From Diplolepis rosae (Eukaryota; Arthropoda; Insecta; Hymenoptera; Diplolepididae): 64,000 nt of DNA. Of the stretch, positions 1-13,400 are shown in pieces. The first letter of the stretch is position 1. Each line of letters opens with the position of its first letter. The stretch is from positions 6,086,001 to 6,150,000 of the forward strand of contig JAPYXD010000308.1 of assembly GCA_030998225.1 (NCBI GenBank), written 5' to 3'. The position numbers and the translations under genes were made by a program. Below the pieces are notes generated by a model. The model searched no databases. It had not been told where the DNA came from and saw nothing but the letters and a program-made list of their open reading frames with translations.

Positions 1-424
1 ACAAACTATAATCACTAAGGAACCGCCATTTTGTTTTTAGTTGGACAGGGCTGACCATGAGGGCAGTGTGCTCAGATCCAGGGTTGGGTGACGACACGTC
101 AAAAACCCATGTAATTTACGTAGTTTTCTACACACAAGACATAATATACGTCGAATACGTGTCGCAAACTTGTTTTTGTGTAAATAAAGAATTCATTGTT
201 TCATGAAACATTAGGAGAAGAGGGGGAAACATCTATCTACGCAGGCGCAAAGAAGTCAGATTAGGTTAGACAGTTAGATCATAAAATGTCCTTGAAATGT
301 TTATTCAAATTATATATAGTTTGAATTTTCCCGCTTTTCTGTTTGAAACTTTGAAATATTTCATAAGACCCCCAATGTTTCATGAAACTTTACATTAGAT
401 CAAAGTTTCATGAAATTTTACAAC
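1..424. other. Upstream AT-rich DNA, no gene seen
   Basis: I see no convincing coding sequence here. The stretch is AT-rich with a moderately GC-rich patch near 40-110. The pieces TTTCATGAAACTTT and related ATGTTTCATGAAA words recur around 200-210, 375-390 and 400-415, suggesting a small diverged repeat. The left arm of the first foldback repeat begins right after it. Confidence 0.5.
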
Positions 425-2165
425 CCTATGGATGCACAATGCCAATGGGAAAGTCCGCAAAGTCGTGTGCCCAATTGAAGGCTCAGCCGCCATATTTACT
501 TAGGTTGATTACAAAGAATGTTGCGGTAAGTTCAAATTTAGTAAAAAGGGAAAAGTGTAAATATTAAAGAAACAATATGAAATCCATGCTTTTTTACAGG
601 TATTAGTATTGATAGTATACATAATTAAACTAATTAAATGAAATTTATTGAATAATACTAAAATATAACTCCGTAATATTTATTATTGTGGTATATAATG
701 TTGTATATATTTAAAAAGGCATATGTATTTATTTCTTAACTATATAATTAAATATAAATATATTATAAATTTATCAAATATGGAATACAGAATTCAACAA
801 GTAAACGTACCTTGGAGTAGTGTAAAAATTATCTCATGTTCTGAACGTGAACTATTAATAATAGTCACATATAATAACTATTTTTAGTATAAATTAATTC
901 GCGTTTCATAATTCAACCCTTATGTACCTGTATATAAACGGTTTTAAAAACTGAAAAAAAGCTCCATCCCTTTCTTTTTTAAAAAATGTTGAATTACTCG
1001 ATCTTGTTGGCGTATTTCATCATACGTTTAAATTGCTCCCGAGTAATAAGTTGCTCCAACTGAAAGAAGTTATAGAAATAATTTTAAATATATACAAAAA
1101 TTATAAACTATTGTATTTTGGTCGTTTACAAACATTTTAATTTAACAGAAAATAATAAAATTGGAAAAGAAACAAACCCTAAAATGTAATTAATACCGAA
1201 TGCAGATATTACATGAAAATTAAGTATGTACATGCTGTGACTAGTATGTTACTAAATAATAGAATCCAGTTCTATAAAGACCTAAGTAATAATATAGAAG
1301 ATTATCACTAAATGGTACAAAACATCAGGTACGAAAGTACTTCACAAGCAGCAAATCACTTTATTAAAAATCACCAGAGTATCACAAGCAAGAAGTTTTA
1401 AATGTCAAACTAAAGTAGTGACTAATTCAACACCATAATTTTTAAACTACATGCAAAAGTAATAAATAAACAATTCTTAACATAAAACAATGATTTTATT
1501 TATTATTTTGTTTATTATTGTAATTATTATTGATTTTTTTATTTTAAGAATTGTGTATTTTTTACTTTTGCATGTAGTTTAAAAATTAAGGGGTTGAATT
1601 TGTCACTACTTTAGTTTGACACTTAAACTTCTTGTTTGTGATGCTCTGGAGATTTTTCATTAAGTGATTTGCTGCTTGTGAAGTACTTTTGTACCTGATG
1701 TTCTGTACTATTTAGTGAAAATCTTCTATATTATTACTTAGGTCTTTATAGAACTGGATTCTATTATTTAGTAACATACTAGTCACAGCATGTACATACT
1801 TAATTTTCATGTAATATCTGCATTCAGTATTAATTATATTTTAGGGTTTGTTATTATATGTGACTATTATTAATAGTTCACGTTCTGAACGTGAGATATA
1901 CAACATTATATACCATAATAATAAATATTACCGAGTTATATTTTAGTATTATTTAATAAATTTCATTTCATTAATTTAATTATGTATACTATCAATACTA
2001 ATACCGGTGAAAAAGCATGGATTACATATTGTTTCTTTAATATTTACACTTTTCCCTTTTTACTATATTTGAATTTACCGCAACATTCTTTGTAATCAAT
2101 CTAAGTAAAGATGGCGGCTCAGCCTTCAATGAAGCACACGACTTTGCATTGATTGTGCATCCAGT
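425..2165. repeat. Foldback repeat, about 1.74 kb
   Basis: The two halves are inverted copies of each other. Left-arm blocks at about 430-712, 838-880 and 1170-1490 read as the reverse complement of about 1535-2165, around a spacer near 1490-1535. Clear anchor pairs are GTTGCGGTAAGTTCAAATTT (left) with AAATTTGAATTTACCGCAAC-like sequence near 2065-2085 (right), and GGATGCACAAT near 430 with its complement near 2155. The left arm carries extra blocks (about 712-838 and 880-1165) missing from the right. No protein-coding potential is visible, so this is probably a non-autonomous foldback transposon. The superfamily is not identifiable from what I can see. Confidence 0.75.
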
Positions 2166-2255
2166 GTATTATAGAGATCAGTGTGATGAGGGTATTTATA
2201 AAGTTAAGTGTGGATAAGTGGTCTATTCTCCATGCCGCTCCATGCCTTATGACCA

Positions 2256-4341
2256 GGAAGGAATAATAAGGAGACCAAACTGCCATGGGAAACTTTTCCG
2301 AATCTGGCAGGAGCAACGGCACGGTAAGTGCCCAGCTTGTGAGTTGAAAGTAGTGGAAAGGAGTACGCAAGTGCGCAGTTGTCCTCTTCTTACTCACGGG
2401 AAAATGTTCGAGTGAGACGAACTTCACTGTAAAAATTGTCAAGGAAAATTACATTTTTCTCTTGTAATTCTTTCCTATGATATTCGTGGGAAACCTACAA
2501 ATTTATTGTAAATACCCTATGATTTCTGAATTAATTCTCCATAAATATATGAATTTTACAGTAGAACTGTAATTTTACCACGGATATCACGGGTAATAAA
2601 CATACCAGTGATAATCGTGGGAAATTTACAACGAAGTGGAAAAGAAATAAAAATGTGATTTCACAATGTTGAAGTAAATTCCCAAAGCGAAGCACGTAAG
2701 AAACCCAGTACAATGTAAAATTACCATTCTGTTAGGTTTTTCACCGTGTGATGGCGCGTCTGCGCGTGACGTATAATGTAATGGCGATTTGCGACGGCCA
2801 GCGAGAGCGTCTTATTTGATTCTATATTTTGACTATATTTTGATTTGATGATCCTATCCGCGGTTTTCATAGGAGATAAAGGTAAGTTTAAAACAATATA
2901 AATATCATGTTTTAGAAAGTGTGGAGATGTGCACTCTCATTTAAAACCCATGTGCTTCCAATGCGAGTGGAGATTACTGTTCAATTTGGTTATTTATAGA
3001 CCACTATAAGGGTAATGGTCTATTCGTGACGGTGACACTGCAAGGTCCCGACGAAACAGCATTGTCCCGAATTTCTGTACTTGTTTTTCACTTCAAAAGA
3101 GGTAGAAGGGGATACTGTGTTTTCAAGACTTTGTGTATTTTGGATCCAATACTTACCAATACTTATTTTTCATAAGGGAGGCAAATATTTGCATCACTTA
3201 CCATATTAAAATTCTGACCATAAAGTCGTTTTTTCAGTATTGAAAATTTCAATCCTTTTTTTTACTTCTTGTGAAAAAATTTGAAAAACTTATTACATAA
3301 TGTATACATAATCACTATTCTTATTAACAAAATAGATTTGTTATGTATTATGTATAATGAATATTCGTTATACATCATACTCAATCTGACTCGGCGGAGC
3401 GGACCAGAAACCCTTGCATTGAGCCCTTCAATTATAAAAAGATTACCTTCTATTTTATTACATTTTTGTTATTTCAAATATAAATAAAAAATTTTCCTTT
3501 TATATGAACTATTCTTTTATTTCAAGATTTAAGGAAAACAAGGAATTTGAATTCTGCGATTTGAATTATTCGGGTATGCTGAAGCGCATGCGCAAACCCG
3601 TTTTCACATTTGGAGCTGGAATTTTACAAAGCAACTGTACAATTACATTGCCTCTAACTTGCTTCGTGGTAATTTTACCATTCCAATGCAATTTTACACT
3701 ACTTCCGTAAATTTCCAGCGATTATCACTGGTATTTTTATTACCCATGATTCTCGTGGTAAAATTCATTGACACTTTTTACAGTGTTGTCAAATTGATCT
3801 AAGCCAGAGACGTTATGCAACCCGGTACGCGACACGACATTGCTAAGAAAAAAATTTATTATATTACATGCGATCTTCAAAATCTTGAAAATTTCTCGGA
3901 TTAAATTTCCTCACCTTTAAAGCAAAAACCTATTCAAAATTATTTAACTCACGATTTACGAAGTAATAACAAATACCATAATTTCAATTTCAAGATTTAC
4001 AATTTTATATTCGATATATACTTACCACTTTTATAATGCACTCCTTTAGCTTTATAGGAGTCCTGAGATAATATTTTTTTCTTTTTAAACTAAATTGAAA
4101 TTGAGCAAATATCTGCCGCTTGCAAATGATCAAAAAATCAATCAACATAACCACTCTGGCTTAGATCAATTTGACAATTTGACAAATTCGTCTCACTCAC
4201 ACATTTTCTCGTGAGTAAGAAGAGGAAAACTGCGCACTTGCGCACTCCTTTCCACTACTTCCAACTTACAAGCCGGGCACTTACCGCGCCGTTGCTCCTG
4301 CCAAGTCACTTACACGGAGATAGGTCTCCTTATTATTCCTT
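2256..4341. repeat. Inverted duplication upstream of exon 1 (arms 2256-2426 with 3786-3808, and 4150-4341)
   Basis: The sequence 2256-2426 is the reverse complement of roughly 4183-4341 at high identity by eye (shared words include GTGAGTAAGAAGAGGA, ACTGCGCACTTGCG and CCTTATTATTCCTTC). The left arm continues after an inserted element: 3786-3808 matches 4150-4175 in inverted form (TCAAATTGATCTAAGCCAGA). The duplication therefore predates that insertion. The right arm ends about 60 bp before the ATG of the zinc-finger gene, so the arms may contain its 5' UTR or promoter. Short ORFs in both arms are mirror copies of each other and do not look like genes. Confidence 0.7.
2425..3785. mobile_element. 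Long-TIR non-autonomous DNA element
   Basis: The element starts CACTGTAAAAATTGTCAA and ends with the near-perfect inverse, TTGACACTTTTTACAGTG. The inverted similarity extends inward for about 200 bp: the TACCAGTGATAATCG block near 2605 is inverted near 3725. No transposase is visible in the 1.36 kb. It sits inside the left arm of the inverted duplication, and the uninterrupted right arm at 4150-4190 serves as an empty-site reference. No clear target-site duplication longer than about 2 bp could be read. Confidence 0.7.
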
Positions 4342-4400
4342 CGTGCTTATGACATTCTTCGTGGGCAGAAAAGATGATTGCCTGTTAAAGAATTTTAAAA

Positions 4401-4495
4401 ATGGCATTGAGAACTTGTGCATCGCCAAGTTGTAACAACACTACGCGTAGCAAACCTGATTTGCGGTTTTTCGCGTTTCCTAAGTCAGAACAACT
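4401..4495 (+). CDS. Exon 1: start of the THAP domain
   Basis: This exon encodes 31 residues and two bases. It starts with ATG at 4401 in the context AAAATGGC. The peptide carries C6 and C11 of the THAP zinc site followed by the typical LRFFAFPK segment (L..F..FPK in the family). The donor is CT|GTAAGT at 4496, giving phase 2. It is too short to stand out as an ORF and was found by the THAP motif. Confidence 0.85.
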
Positions 4496-7400
4496 GTAAG
4501 TAATTTTTCAGCAGCATAATGATTAACATAACCTCAAATAAAGGTATTTGTTTCACGTATTACTACTTTTGAATTAAATCTCAGGAGTTGAACCATTTAC
4601 TATAACTCAGCGTCTGGATCGAATAACTGCGAGTGCTTTGCATTCGTTGAGCTATTTGATCCAGACGCTTAATTCAAGCTTTTAGATTTTGAACAATGGT
4701 TTATAATCCAGTTAGCGTGTCATCAAGAAGAATAACTTTGTCATTATTCCTAGAGTCGATTTTTCTAAAATTTTTAGAAGAGATTCATTTACAAAGGGAA
4801 TTTTTTTAAGAATTTTTAGAATTCACGTTTGCGTGAACGGACCATTTCCATTACGTAATACAAGAAAAATTCTAGATTAGTAAATAAAGTGTAGACAATT
4901 CTAAGAACAACAAAAGAAAAAAAATTTGTCGAGAAATCACTACATTTGACCAAACGATTTTATGAAAAAGCGTTGAAGAAAAGAGTGAAAATTCAAGTGT
5001 CTATCTTTAATTTGCCCCAAAAGACAAATCCCTAGCTCTAATAGGTCGGCAGTTATGACCTCTCAAAGTTGATTACTTTTTACTTATTTTTCAAGATGAT
5101 TTCCCCCTGCGGAGTTTTTTCGAAACGGTTTTCCACGGGCAAAGTACTATGGTGATACCAGAGGATGAAATGAACTAAATAAAATTATACGTAAATCAAA
5201 TAAAAGGGGCCTTTTAGTCCTATTAGTTTGTGACTTCAAAAATTCCTTTTTGTTTTGAATTTTTTACTTGAAATCAGGAAAATTATGATTTTTTTTAATA
5301 CCTCGTTTCCTGCCAAACTTTTTATAAAAGATTGAGGAAATAAATCAAAATAGGGTCAATTTTGCGTAAAATAGGACAAAATAAAGTGTCCTAGCCCTAA
5401 TAGGCCACAGGTTATGAGTAATGTTCTTAAATGCCCGAGAATTTATCTTGGTCAAATTCTCTTGAGAATATGCTTAGCATTTAAGCTCATATGGAGCATT
5501 TAAAGAGCATTTAAATTTAACTGATATTTTGAAGGTTTATTAAACATTCAAATGATGTTTATATTAATAAAAGTTTATTTTAATTAATAATTATGAAATT
5601 ATTATCTAAATGTTCAAAATAAAGTACAAATAATGAAATATTGCGCTTATGTAAAGTACGAAAGGTAAATACTAAGGTTTCCACATAAACCTAATGCAAT
5701 TTATTTTCTTCTAATATGCTGGATACACAAATTTTATGGACTATAAAACTTATAGTATTATTAATTATAAGTATTTTTAGGGATTGAATCACATCTATTT
5801 AGCAGTATTGTTTTGTCTATCAGAAATTTGATCTAAAACCTCCAAACTGAACCCAATGGCTTCATATTATAAAAGCTTCAGCACGATGCGCTACACACAA
5901 CAATCTTGATACCACAGAACGCAAATCAAACCATTATACGGCATTCTGCATTTTTGGCAAACATGCAACGATTTTTTGTAGGTTAGGAGTTTAAATCTTA
6001 AACGCTTTAAGCCAAAGACAGCCTGTGATTAACGAAAATGGCGATTGGCGATAGTAATTACCATATACCTAATAGGAAAATATATCGAACAGTAAAATAG
6101 TACAGCAAAAATTTCATCTTGAGAGACAAACGCTTAAAAATTCGCTTGCTATGGCAATTCAGGCAACTGAGAGTTTGCCTATAACCTAATGAAGGATCCA
6201 GAATGTATGGCGGTCACAGCGGGAGAAGTCGTACTTGTACATGTTATTAAGTGCATTCCAGTAGAAGTTATGGTTCTGCACAGAGAGGAGTGCTATGCAG
6301 AACTTGAGGTGATGAAGACCAATATAACGCTAACGCTGAAATAATAGCGATTCTTCTAGTAATACAGATTGTCGGAATGATAATAGAAAGCATTATCAAT
6401 GGTTTTCTTTTACATCGCATTTAAGGATGGTCAGTTCACATGTTGGAAGCCATTTGGAGTTCAATAACCCAATACCTAATTCAAGTGGGGAATAAACCCA
6501 ATAGACTAGCACCTAAATTCTTGAAGGAATACGTAAACTTAAATGGTCAATGCAAGTTAACAGTTCAGCTGGTAGCAGCAATTCAAGTACGCAGCGTCCG
6601 CTTCCTATGATTAAAAAAAAATTACGAGCAAGCGTTTTAGGATGGGAGTGTCATGTCCTACATAGAATAGAAGAATAGAAATACAGGAATCTTTCTAACA
6701 CAAAATTTTTCTAATTCATTTTCAAATCTCATATTTTATACTTTCATTTTTTATCTTAATAACGAAAAAATTTAATAATAATTTATAAAGAAAAAGAGTA
6801 CGAAATCACATTCAAGTTCAATCACAAACTTGGTGTAATTTCACGCTGTCCGACTAGGAGGAAAATGTTTTGGTAAATTAATATTTTGACGATTAAAAAT
6901 TTGAATAGAACATATTTTTTCACATTTAACACCATTATTAAAAATTAGTAAATTAAAAATAACACATAATCTTACGCTCCCTGTGTTCAATTTTTATTCA
7001 AACCGTTTTCAAATTTTCTCTGCAACATTTTCTATTTCTTTTTAATCTTTAGTTTATCCTATTTTAAAAATTTTCTTGAATATCAAGTGATTGTTTTTCA
7101 GTTTGTTCATATAAGACGCTGGGTGTGCTTTGTCACTACCAGCCTATTATTTAATTTTGCCAAATTGTTTTTTAAATTGTTAAAATAATACACTTGGAGT
7201 GTTTTACCACTACCAAGCTATTATTGGATTTTTCTCAAGTGTTTTTCAATTTGTTTAACCCCTTCACTGTGCAGACCGAAAATCGCAAAGTGGGCCCAAA
7301 ATGTGCGGGACGTTCTACTGGATGGATTTGATTGAAAATTGGTACTAAGGGGTTATTTTGGTCGCTGAATACGAATTCAGGGTCAAAATTCTAAATGACT

Positions 7401-10400
7401 GATCCGATATAGCGACCAACAATTTTAAAAAATCCAATGAGTTGGCGGATTTGGATGAAAATTTGGTACCAGAGGGTTAGTTGGATCGCTAAATACGAAT
7501 TTGAGGTCAAAATTTGAAATTTCGAAAGGACTGATCCAATATGGCGAATCAAAATTTAGAAAAATCTAATGAATTGGCGGATTTCAATGAGAGTCAGTAC
7601 TAAGGGCTTTTTGGTTCACTGAAAACGTATCTGATGTCGATATTGAAAAATCCATTATCCATTGTCATAGAGAACTAAGAACGTCAAATAAGGAACAATT
7701 GAATACGCGTATGCGAGACGCGCCTGTCTATCAACTGTTTCGCAACTCCTCTACCATATTCTTCCACGCTGCATACGCTGGGGTTGTGAAGAGACGTATG
7801 GAACATTCACTAGCTAAATATAGAGGTAAAACAGTGGTTTTCTGGTCCCCATATATGATCTTCGTTTCCCATCTCAAATTCGTATTCAGCGACCCAAATA
7901 ATCCCCTAGTACCAATTTCCATCCAAATCCGCCAACTCATTGGATTTTTCAAAATTCATATTTAGCGACCTAAATAACCCCTTAGTACCAATTTCCAATT
8001 AAATCCGTCAATTCATCAGGAACTTTCCTTCATGACGTGTACGAGGTATGTCCGAAAAGTATCCGACCTGCGTTCATATCTCCGCATTGGTGCTATTCTT
8101 CGTCATCCGGACCGTGGCATCCTTCAAAGTAGTCCCTATTTGATTGAACCACACGCTCCCAGCGGTGCTTCCACATCTTAAAGCAGTCCTCGAACGCAGA
8201 TTTTGGAATGGCCTTCAGCTCGCGCGTCACATTACTCTGAATCGTCTCGATGCCGCTTTCCTTTGAGCACCATTTTCAATTTTGGGAACATCCGAAAGTC
8301 GCAGGGAGTTATGTCGGGACTGTACGGAGACTGGCGAAGCTGTACAATCTTGTGTTTCGACAAAAATTGCTGCACAAGGTTCGATGAATGCGCTGGTGCG
8401 TTATCGTGGTGAAGAAGCCAGTCCCCGCTTGACCAGAAACGCGGTCGTTTTCTTCTCCCGCCATCACGCAATCTTTTCAAAACTTCAACGTAATATTCTT
8501 TGTTGATCGTCTAACCTCTTGGAGCAAATCCGTAGTGCACAACACCCTCACAATCGAAAAGAATAATCAGCATTGACTTGACATGGCTCCGACTTTGACG
8601 TGCCATCTTAATTGAAGTTAAGACACTAGGCTATATAATGAAAAACTATACAATAAAGAAAAAATCGAATTTTTGAAATTCTAAACTGGGGCAGAGACCT
8701 TTTAAGGGCATGTATGACATCGCACAAGAAATTACTAAGATTTATCTTCGCAACTGTTTCAAAAATAATAATGATCTCTTGTTAAATTTTGTAACGTCAT
8801 TGCTAATGTGATAGCTAATTTAGACCTGCTAAGAGGGGTCCCGGTAATACAGGTTCCGTGACTCTTCTTTGGATTAATTGATCAAAAATGTTATATCTGC
8901 TGCATTAGATGGAAAGCTTTTCGAGGAATTGATTTTGCAGAGGTTCCGAAGGCACCTAACCGGAGAAAATAGTCTATTCGATAACCAGTTTTGTTTTCAC
9001 GGAGGTCGGCCCACTGTGAACGCCATACAGTGGGTAGTGGAGAAGGCCCAAACAGCTAAAAATGGGAACAGGAAAGAAAAAGGGATCTTGCGCCCTGTTG
9101 GTGATCGACATATACAAATTGCTCAACTCCGCGAGATGCAAAAAATGCATCGTGTTTATGACACGACGGGGAGTACCGAGAAGCGAGCTTCAGTGAATGT
9201 TTTTCAAGTTACTGTAAAAAAAAAGAATAAAATTATTATATCGTTATATAAAGCGAATTCGGGACACCGTACGGTAATAACGTTTTGGGTGTTTTTATAC
9301 TATCAGGTGTACAAATAATTTTCCACCGTCTGACAAAAGTTGCCGTCACCAGTAATTTTTGGTTGAAATTTACACGTGTAAAACGTCACTGTCGTGAGGT
9401 TGGATATCTGTCAACAATATAACCTTGAAATATTAGTGAATTTTTATCAGTATACTATATTCTTCTGTATGCGGAAATGTCGCGTTTTAAGCCGAATAAG
9501 CGTCATTTGTGGGAACTTTAGATTTACTTCTTTAATTTGAAGAAATCTGCAGCTGAGGTGCATCGACTGCTTTTGAAACATATGGCAAGGCTGCCTTAAG
9601 TGAGAGAAGTTGTCGTGAGTTGTTTCAAAAGTTTAAGAACGGTGAATTTGACATCGAAGACAAAGAACGTTGCGGAAGGTCGAAAGTGTACGAAGACATG
9701 AAATTGGAAGCATCATTGGATCAAGATTCGTGCCAAACGCAAGAAGAAAAAATCTGCCCGCTTCGCGGGCACATTCTCATTGCGCGCTTCGCGCGCAGCT
9801 CGCAAGTTTGAGCGCGCCTAGGGCGCGCGATTCGATCGTCGCGCTTCGCACTCCGGAATTTTTGAACGTCGCGCTTCGCGCTCCGTTCTTTCTGGACCTC
9901 GGGCTTCGCGCTCGGTCTTGTGCTCTTCACATACATTCAAGTTTATTTATTATAATTTGATAATGAAGCTCAAACCAATTTTATAATAATATTACAGATG
10001 ATGTGAATTACACATTTTCTCAAAGTCACTCAATTTCTTTTTGAATTTAAGTGAAACAGGAAATTCAATTTACTTAAGGCTCTATCTGCCTTAAGGAACA
10101 CATTCTCATCATGACGCTCGCGCTTCGCGCTCGATTTTCTGTATACATTTCAGTAACTTTTTAATAAATTACATGATTAAAATAATTTATTTTCTTCCAA
10201 ATCTCTCAAAAATAAAAAACAATCGTAGACTTTATTTAAGGAAACGATTTTGCAGAACAACGCTTATTTCGTATCTCACATATTTTGGTGAAAAAAATCG
10301 AATTTATTTAATATTAAAAATCAAAACATAAAATATACATCCTGTCCCGAAATGTCTTAATGAGAATTTGTAGACCTCATTCAGGCAAACAATTTTCCAT

Positions 10401-13400
10401 CTAACCGTTTTTTTTGTATCTCTCATATTTTGTCTAAAAAATGGAATTTTTGAATTTTAATCGTATTTTTTGGAGTGGAAACGAAAAATATATGTTTTAT
10501 CAGAAACTGTGTGAGACAAAATTTGTAGATCTTTTTGAAACGAACAACTTTGTATTCTTACGTTTTTTTCGTGTTACGAATATTATTGCTAAAAAATTGA
10601 ATTTTGGATTTTCAATAGTTTTTTTTTGAATTAAAAAGAAAAATATGCATCTTATCAAAAAATGTTACAATTCAAATTTGTAGGTCTTAACTTATTTAAT
10701 AATATTGTATTATAACGTTTTTTCGTATCTCGTATAATTTAACTGGAAAATGGAATTTTGATATTGACTTTTTTCGAATTTGAATATGCTGTAACATTTC
10801 TAATTTTGATTTAATCAAAAAATGTTATCAGGATAATTTGTAGAGATTTATGAGCACTATCAAAAACCAGTATTGAAATTTTTGATTTTTTCAAAAAATT
10901 ATTTTCAAAAACACAAAAGTAGTGCTCAATCCCTCAATTTTGATTGGATGTGGCTGGTTAACGAACTTGTCCTTACTTTTTCGGCTCCGATAAAGTGTAC
11001 CAAAGCTCAATTCAATCTGATAATTCTATCGAGAGTTATGCCGCACACGACCTACAGACAGACAGACAGACACTTTCGTAAAAACCATTTTTTCTGACTC
11101 AGGGGGTCTCAAAACGTAAAGATTTGATGAAAATTTCGAAAGTCATTTTTCACATAAAACCAATACCTTCTCATCCATGATGAGAATGTAAAAAAATTAC
11201 TAAGAATTTATAATTTAAGTTTATATTAGTGGGATTTCAGGTTTACCTTCAATTTGACAATCATCTATTGTTAACATTAAAATATAGATAAAATACTCAA
11301 AAGTTTTCAAAGAAATTGTTTGTTACGGTACAAATTGAAATGAAAAATTGAGACGCTTAAATCAAAGTGTTAAGATCAGTTTATCCAAACCAAATATTCT
11401 CAATTATTATCGATAATGTTTCGCCATTTTTGGGCAGAGCCATGATTCAATCAGTATAGAATTTCTGTGATGTTTGGTTGAAGAACTGAATCAAGTGGTC
11501 CTCACAGGCCTCTCTTCAAGCCAGCTTAATTCCATGAAGAGAGTTCTGCAGAGATCGAAATGAATGGTAGTCTGAGGATGCTATGTCTGAGCTATACGGT
11601 GTAATCTTCCGAGTTGCTCACAGTACAGAACTGAATTAATAGTTTGACCGAGTGGTAGCAGTTCATAATGAAATATTCCCTTCCAGTCCCACCATACATA
11701 CAGCATAACCTCATTGACCGTCAATTCTACCTTTGACGTCATTTGCTGTCGTTCATCTCTCTTTTTCTATGATCTTTTTCAAACGAAATTCTCGTATTTT
11801 ACCCACTTTTTGTTGCCAGTTACTATTTGCTTTAGAAATAGCTCGATTTTACTGCGCATCAGCAGCCTATCGCAGATGTTACGCCTTCGTGTTCTTCAAG
11901 AACTAACTTCTGGTACTGAAAGGATCTCCTGTCTGTGACAGGCAAAGCCTCGGTTCTCTCAGAGGCCATTTTCAGGCTTCTGCTATCCAACCAACGCTTT
12001 ATGCGCCACAGACTTCCATTGATTCTTGGCTCAACGATTCTGACATCTTCAGCAGCACACACGACAAGTGCGTCATCCGCGAAGCCGATGATGCTCGTTC
12101 CGCACCACATGTCATATCTTCTTTGAGAGACCATTTGTCGTTCTCTTATATCACCCACCTGTTGCTCAGATAGTCGGCCATCATCCGCAACGGGTAGTCT
12201 GGAATCTTCTTCCACATCATCGCCTCGATGCAGTTCTTCCATCTCGTGGTATTGAACGCATTTCGTATGTCAATGCTGATATTTGTTTGTCTTTGCTGAA
12301 ACGGTTTCTGATCCTTCCTATAATATAGTTTTAGATATACTTTTATCATCTCCAGAAGAAAATTTCTCTATTAAAATTTTTTTAAAACTTTTATTACAAT
12401 TTTCTCATGAATGCCTCACTTTATATAAAAAGCATATTGACTCTACATTCTAAGATGTAGGTAATTATTGTTCAATGTATAAACAACACATTTGATACTA
12501 GCGTACTGTTTTCGTTCTCCGTTTTATATATAATATATTATTCTATTCTCAAAAAAATTAAAATCTTCATCATTACATTCATTGCTATTTCCTGAATAGT
12601 AAGAGGTCACAAAAAAGGAGATAACGAATCTTTATTATATCTGTTTACGCTGTGCCACGTGGCTGAGGTTTCTCATAGCTTATTTTATGCCCTGGGAACA
12701 TTTCTTTTCTCGCATATCTTTTTAACTTTTAAAGAGTTCATTATGGATGATCTAATTAATTTTGTGTCACTTTGTGCCGCTCTTCATTTACTTTGCAAGA
12801 CTCGTAAAAGTATGTGTCGATCGTAAAGAAGAGTGATGTTCCGTTCTATAATTCAGTTTTATTTGTACTAGCCATTACGATCTTGTTACACTATGGTGCG
12901 TATGTGGATTAGATCTTTTTGTACTCTTATTTATCAGTTCCAATCACTGAATGGTGGTTCTTAGATGATCATGGCTCCTAAAAGATTGCATGTCAGCGAG
13001 AATATCCACTTTTCTCGGTGAGGTATTAGGGTCTTGAACTCTGTATAGTCCCCTCCTGCCCCGCACAGTAGTTAGCCCAACAAACCAAGTTAGACAATTT
13101 CTATGTATTTTTGCCCCTGAATCCGAATTCACGGTCATAATTGCAAAACTAAATTGCGTTTTTTTATAACATGTTTTTAATTAATAAAAATTACGAAAAA
13201 GGGATTTTTTTTGAGGTTAGAAAAAAATACCTGATCATGAGATTCCGATCACGGGTTCGGATTCAGCGGCTCAAAATCTATAGGAATTAGCTAGTCTAGT
13301 CCGTCGCAACTCTTACTATTTTTGTGGGTCTGTGTTAACCTGATGAGCTGGCGACCAAAATTTAGGCCCTTGAGTTTGTTTGTATGGGAAGTGTGAGTGT

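Noticed and set aside
2119..2442. 107-codon minus-strand open frame upstream of the gene
   Set aside because: It lies across the foldback edge and the inverted duplication and is mirrored by the frame at 4211-4435; it has no recognisable domain.
7270..11100. CRISPR-like arrays from regularly spaced repeats
   Set aside because: Repeat units are long and diverged with no constant short repeat and unique spacers, and the genome is eukaryotic.
12944..13138. 64-codon minus-strand frame
   Set aside because: No motif was recognised and the region resembles decayed satellite DNA.
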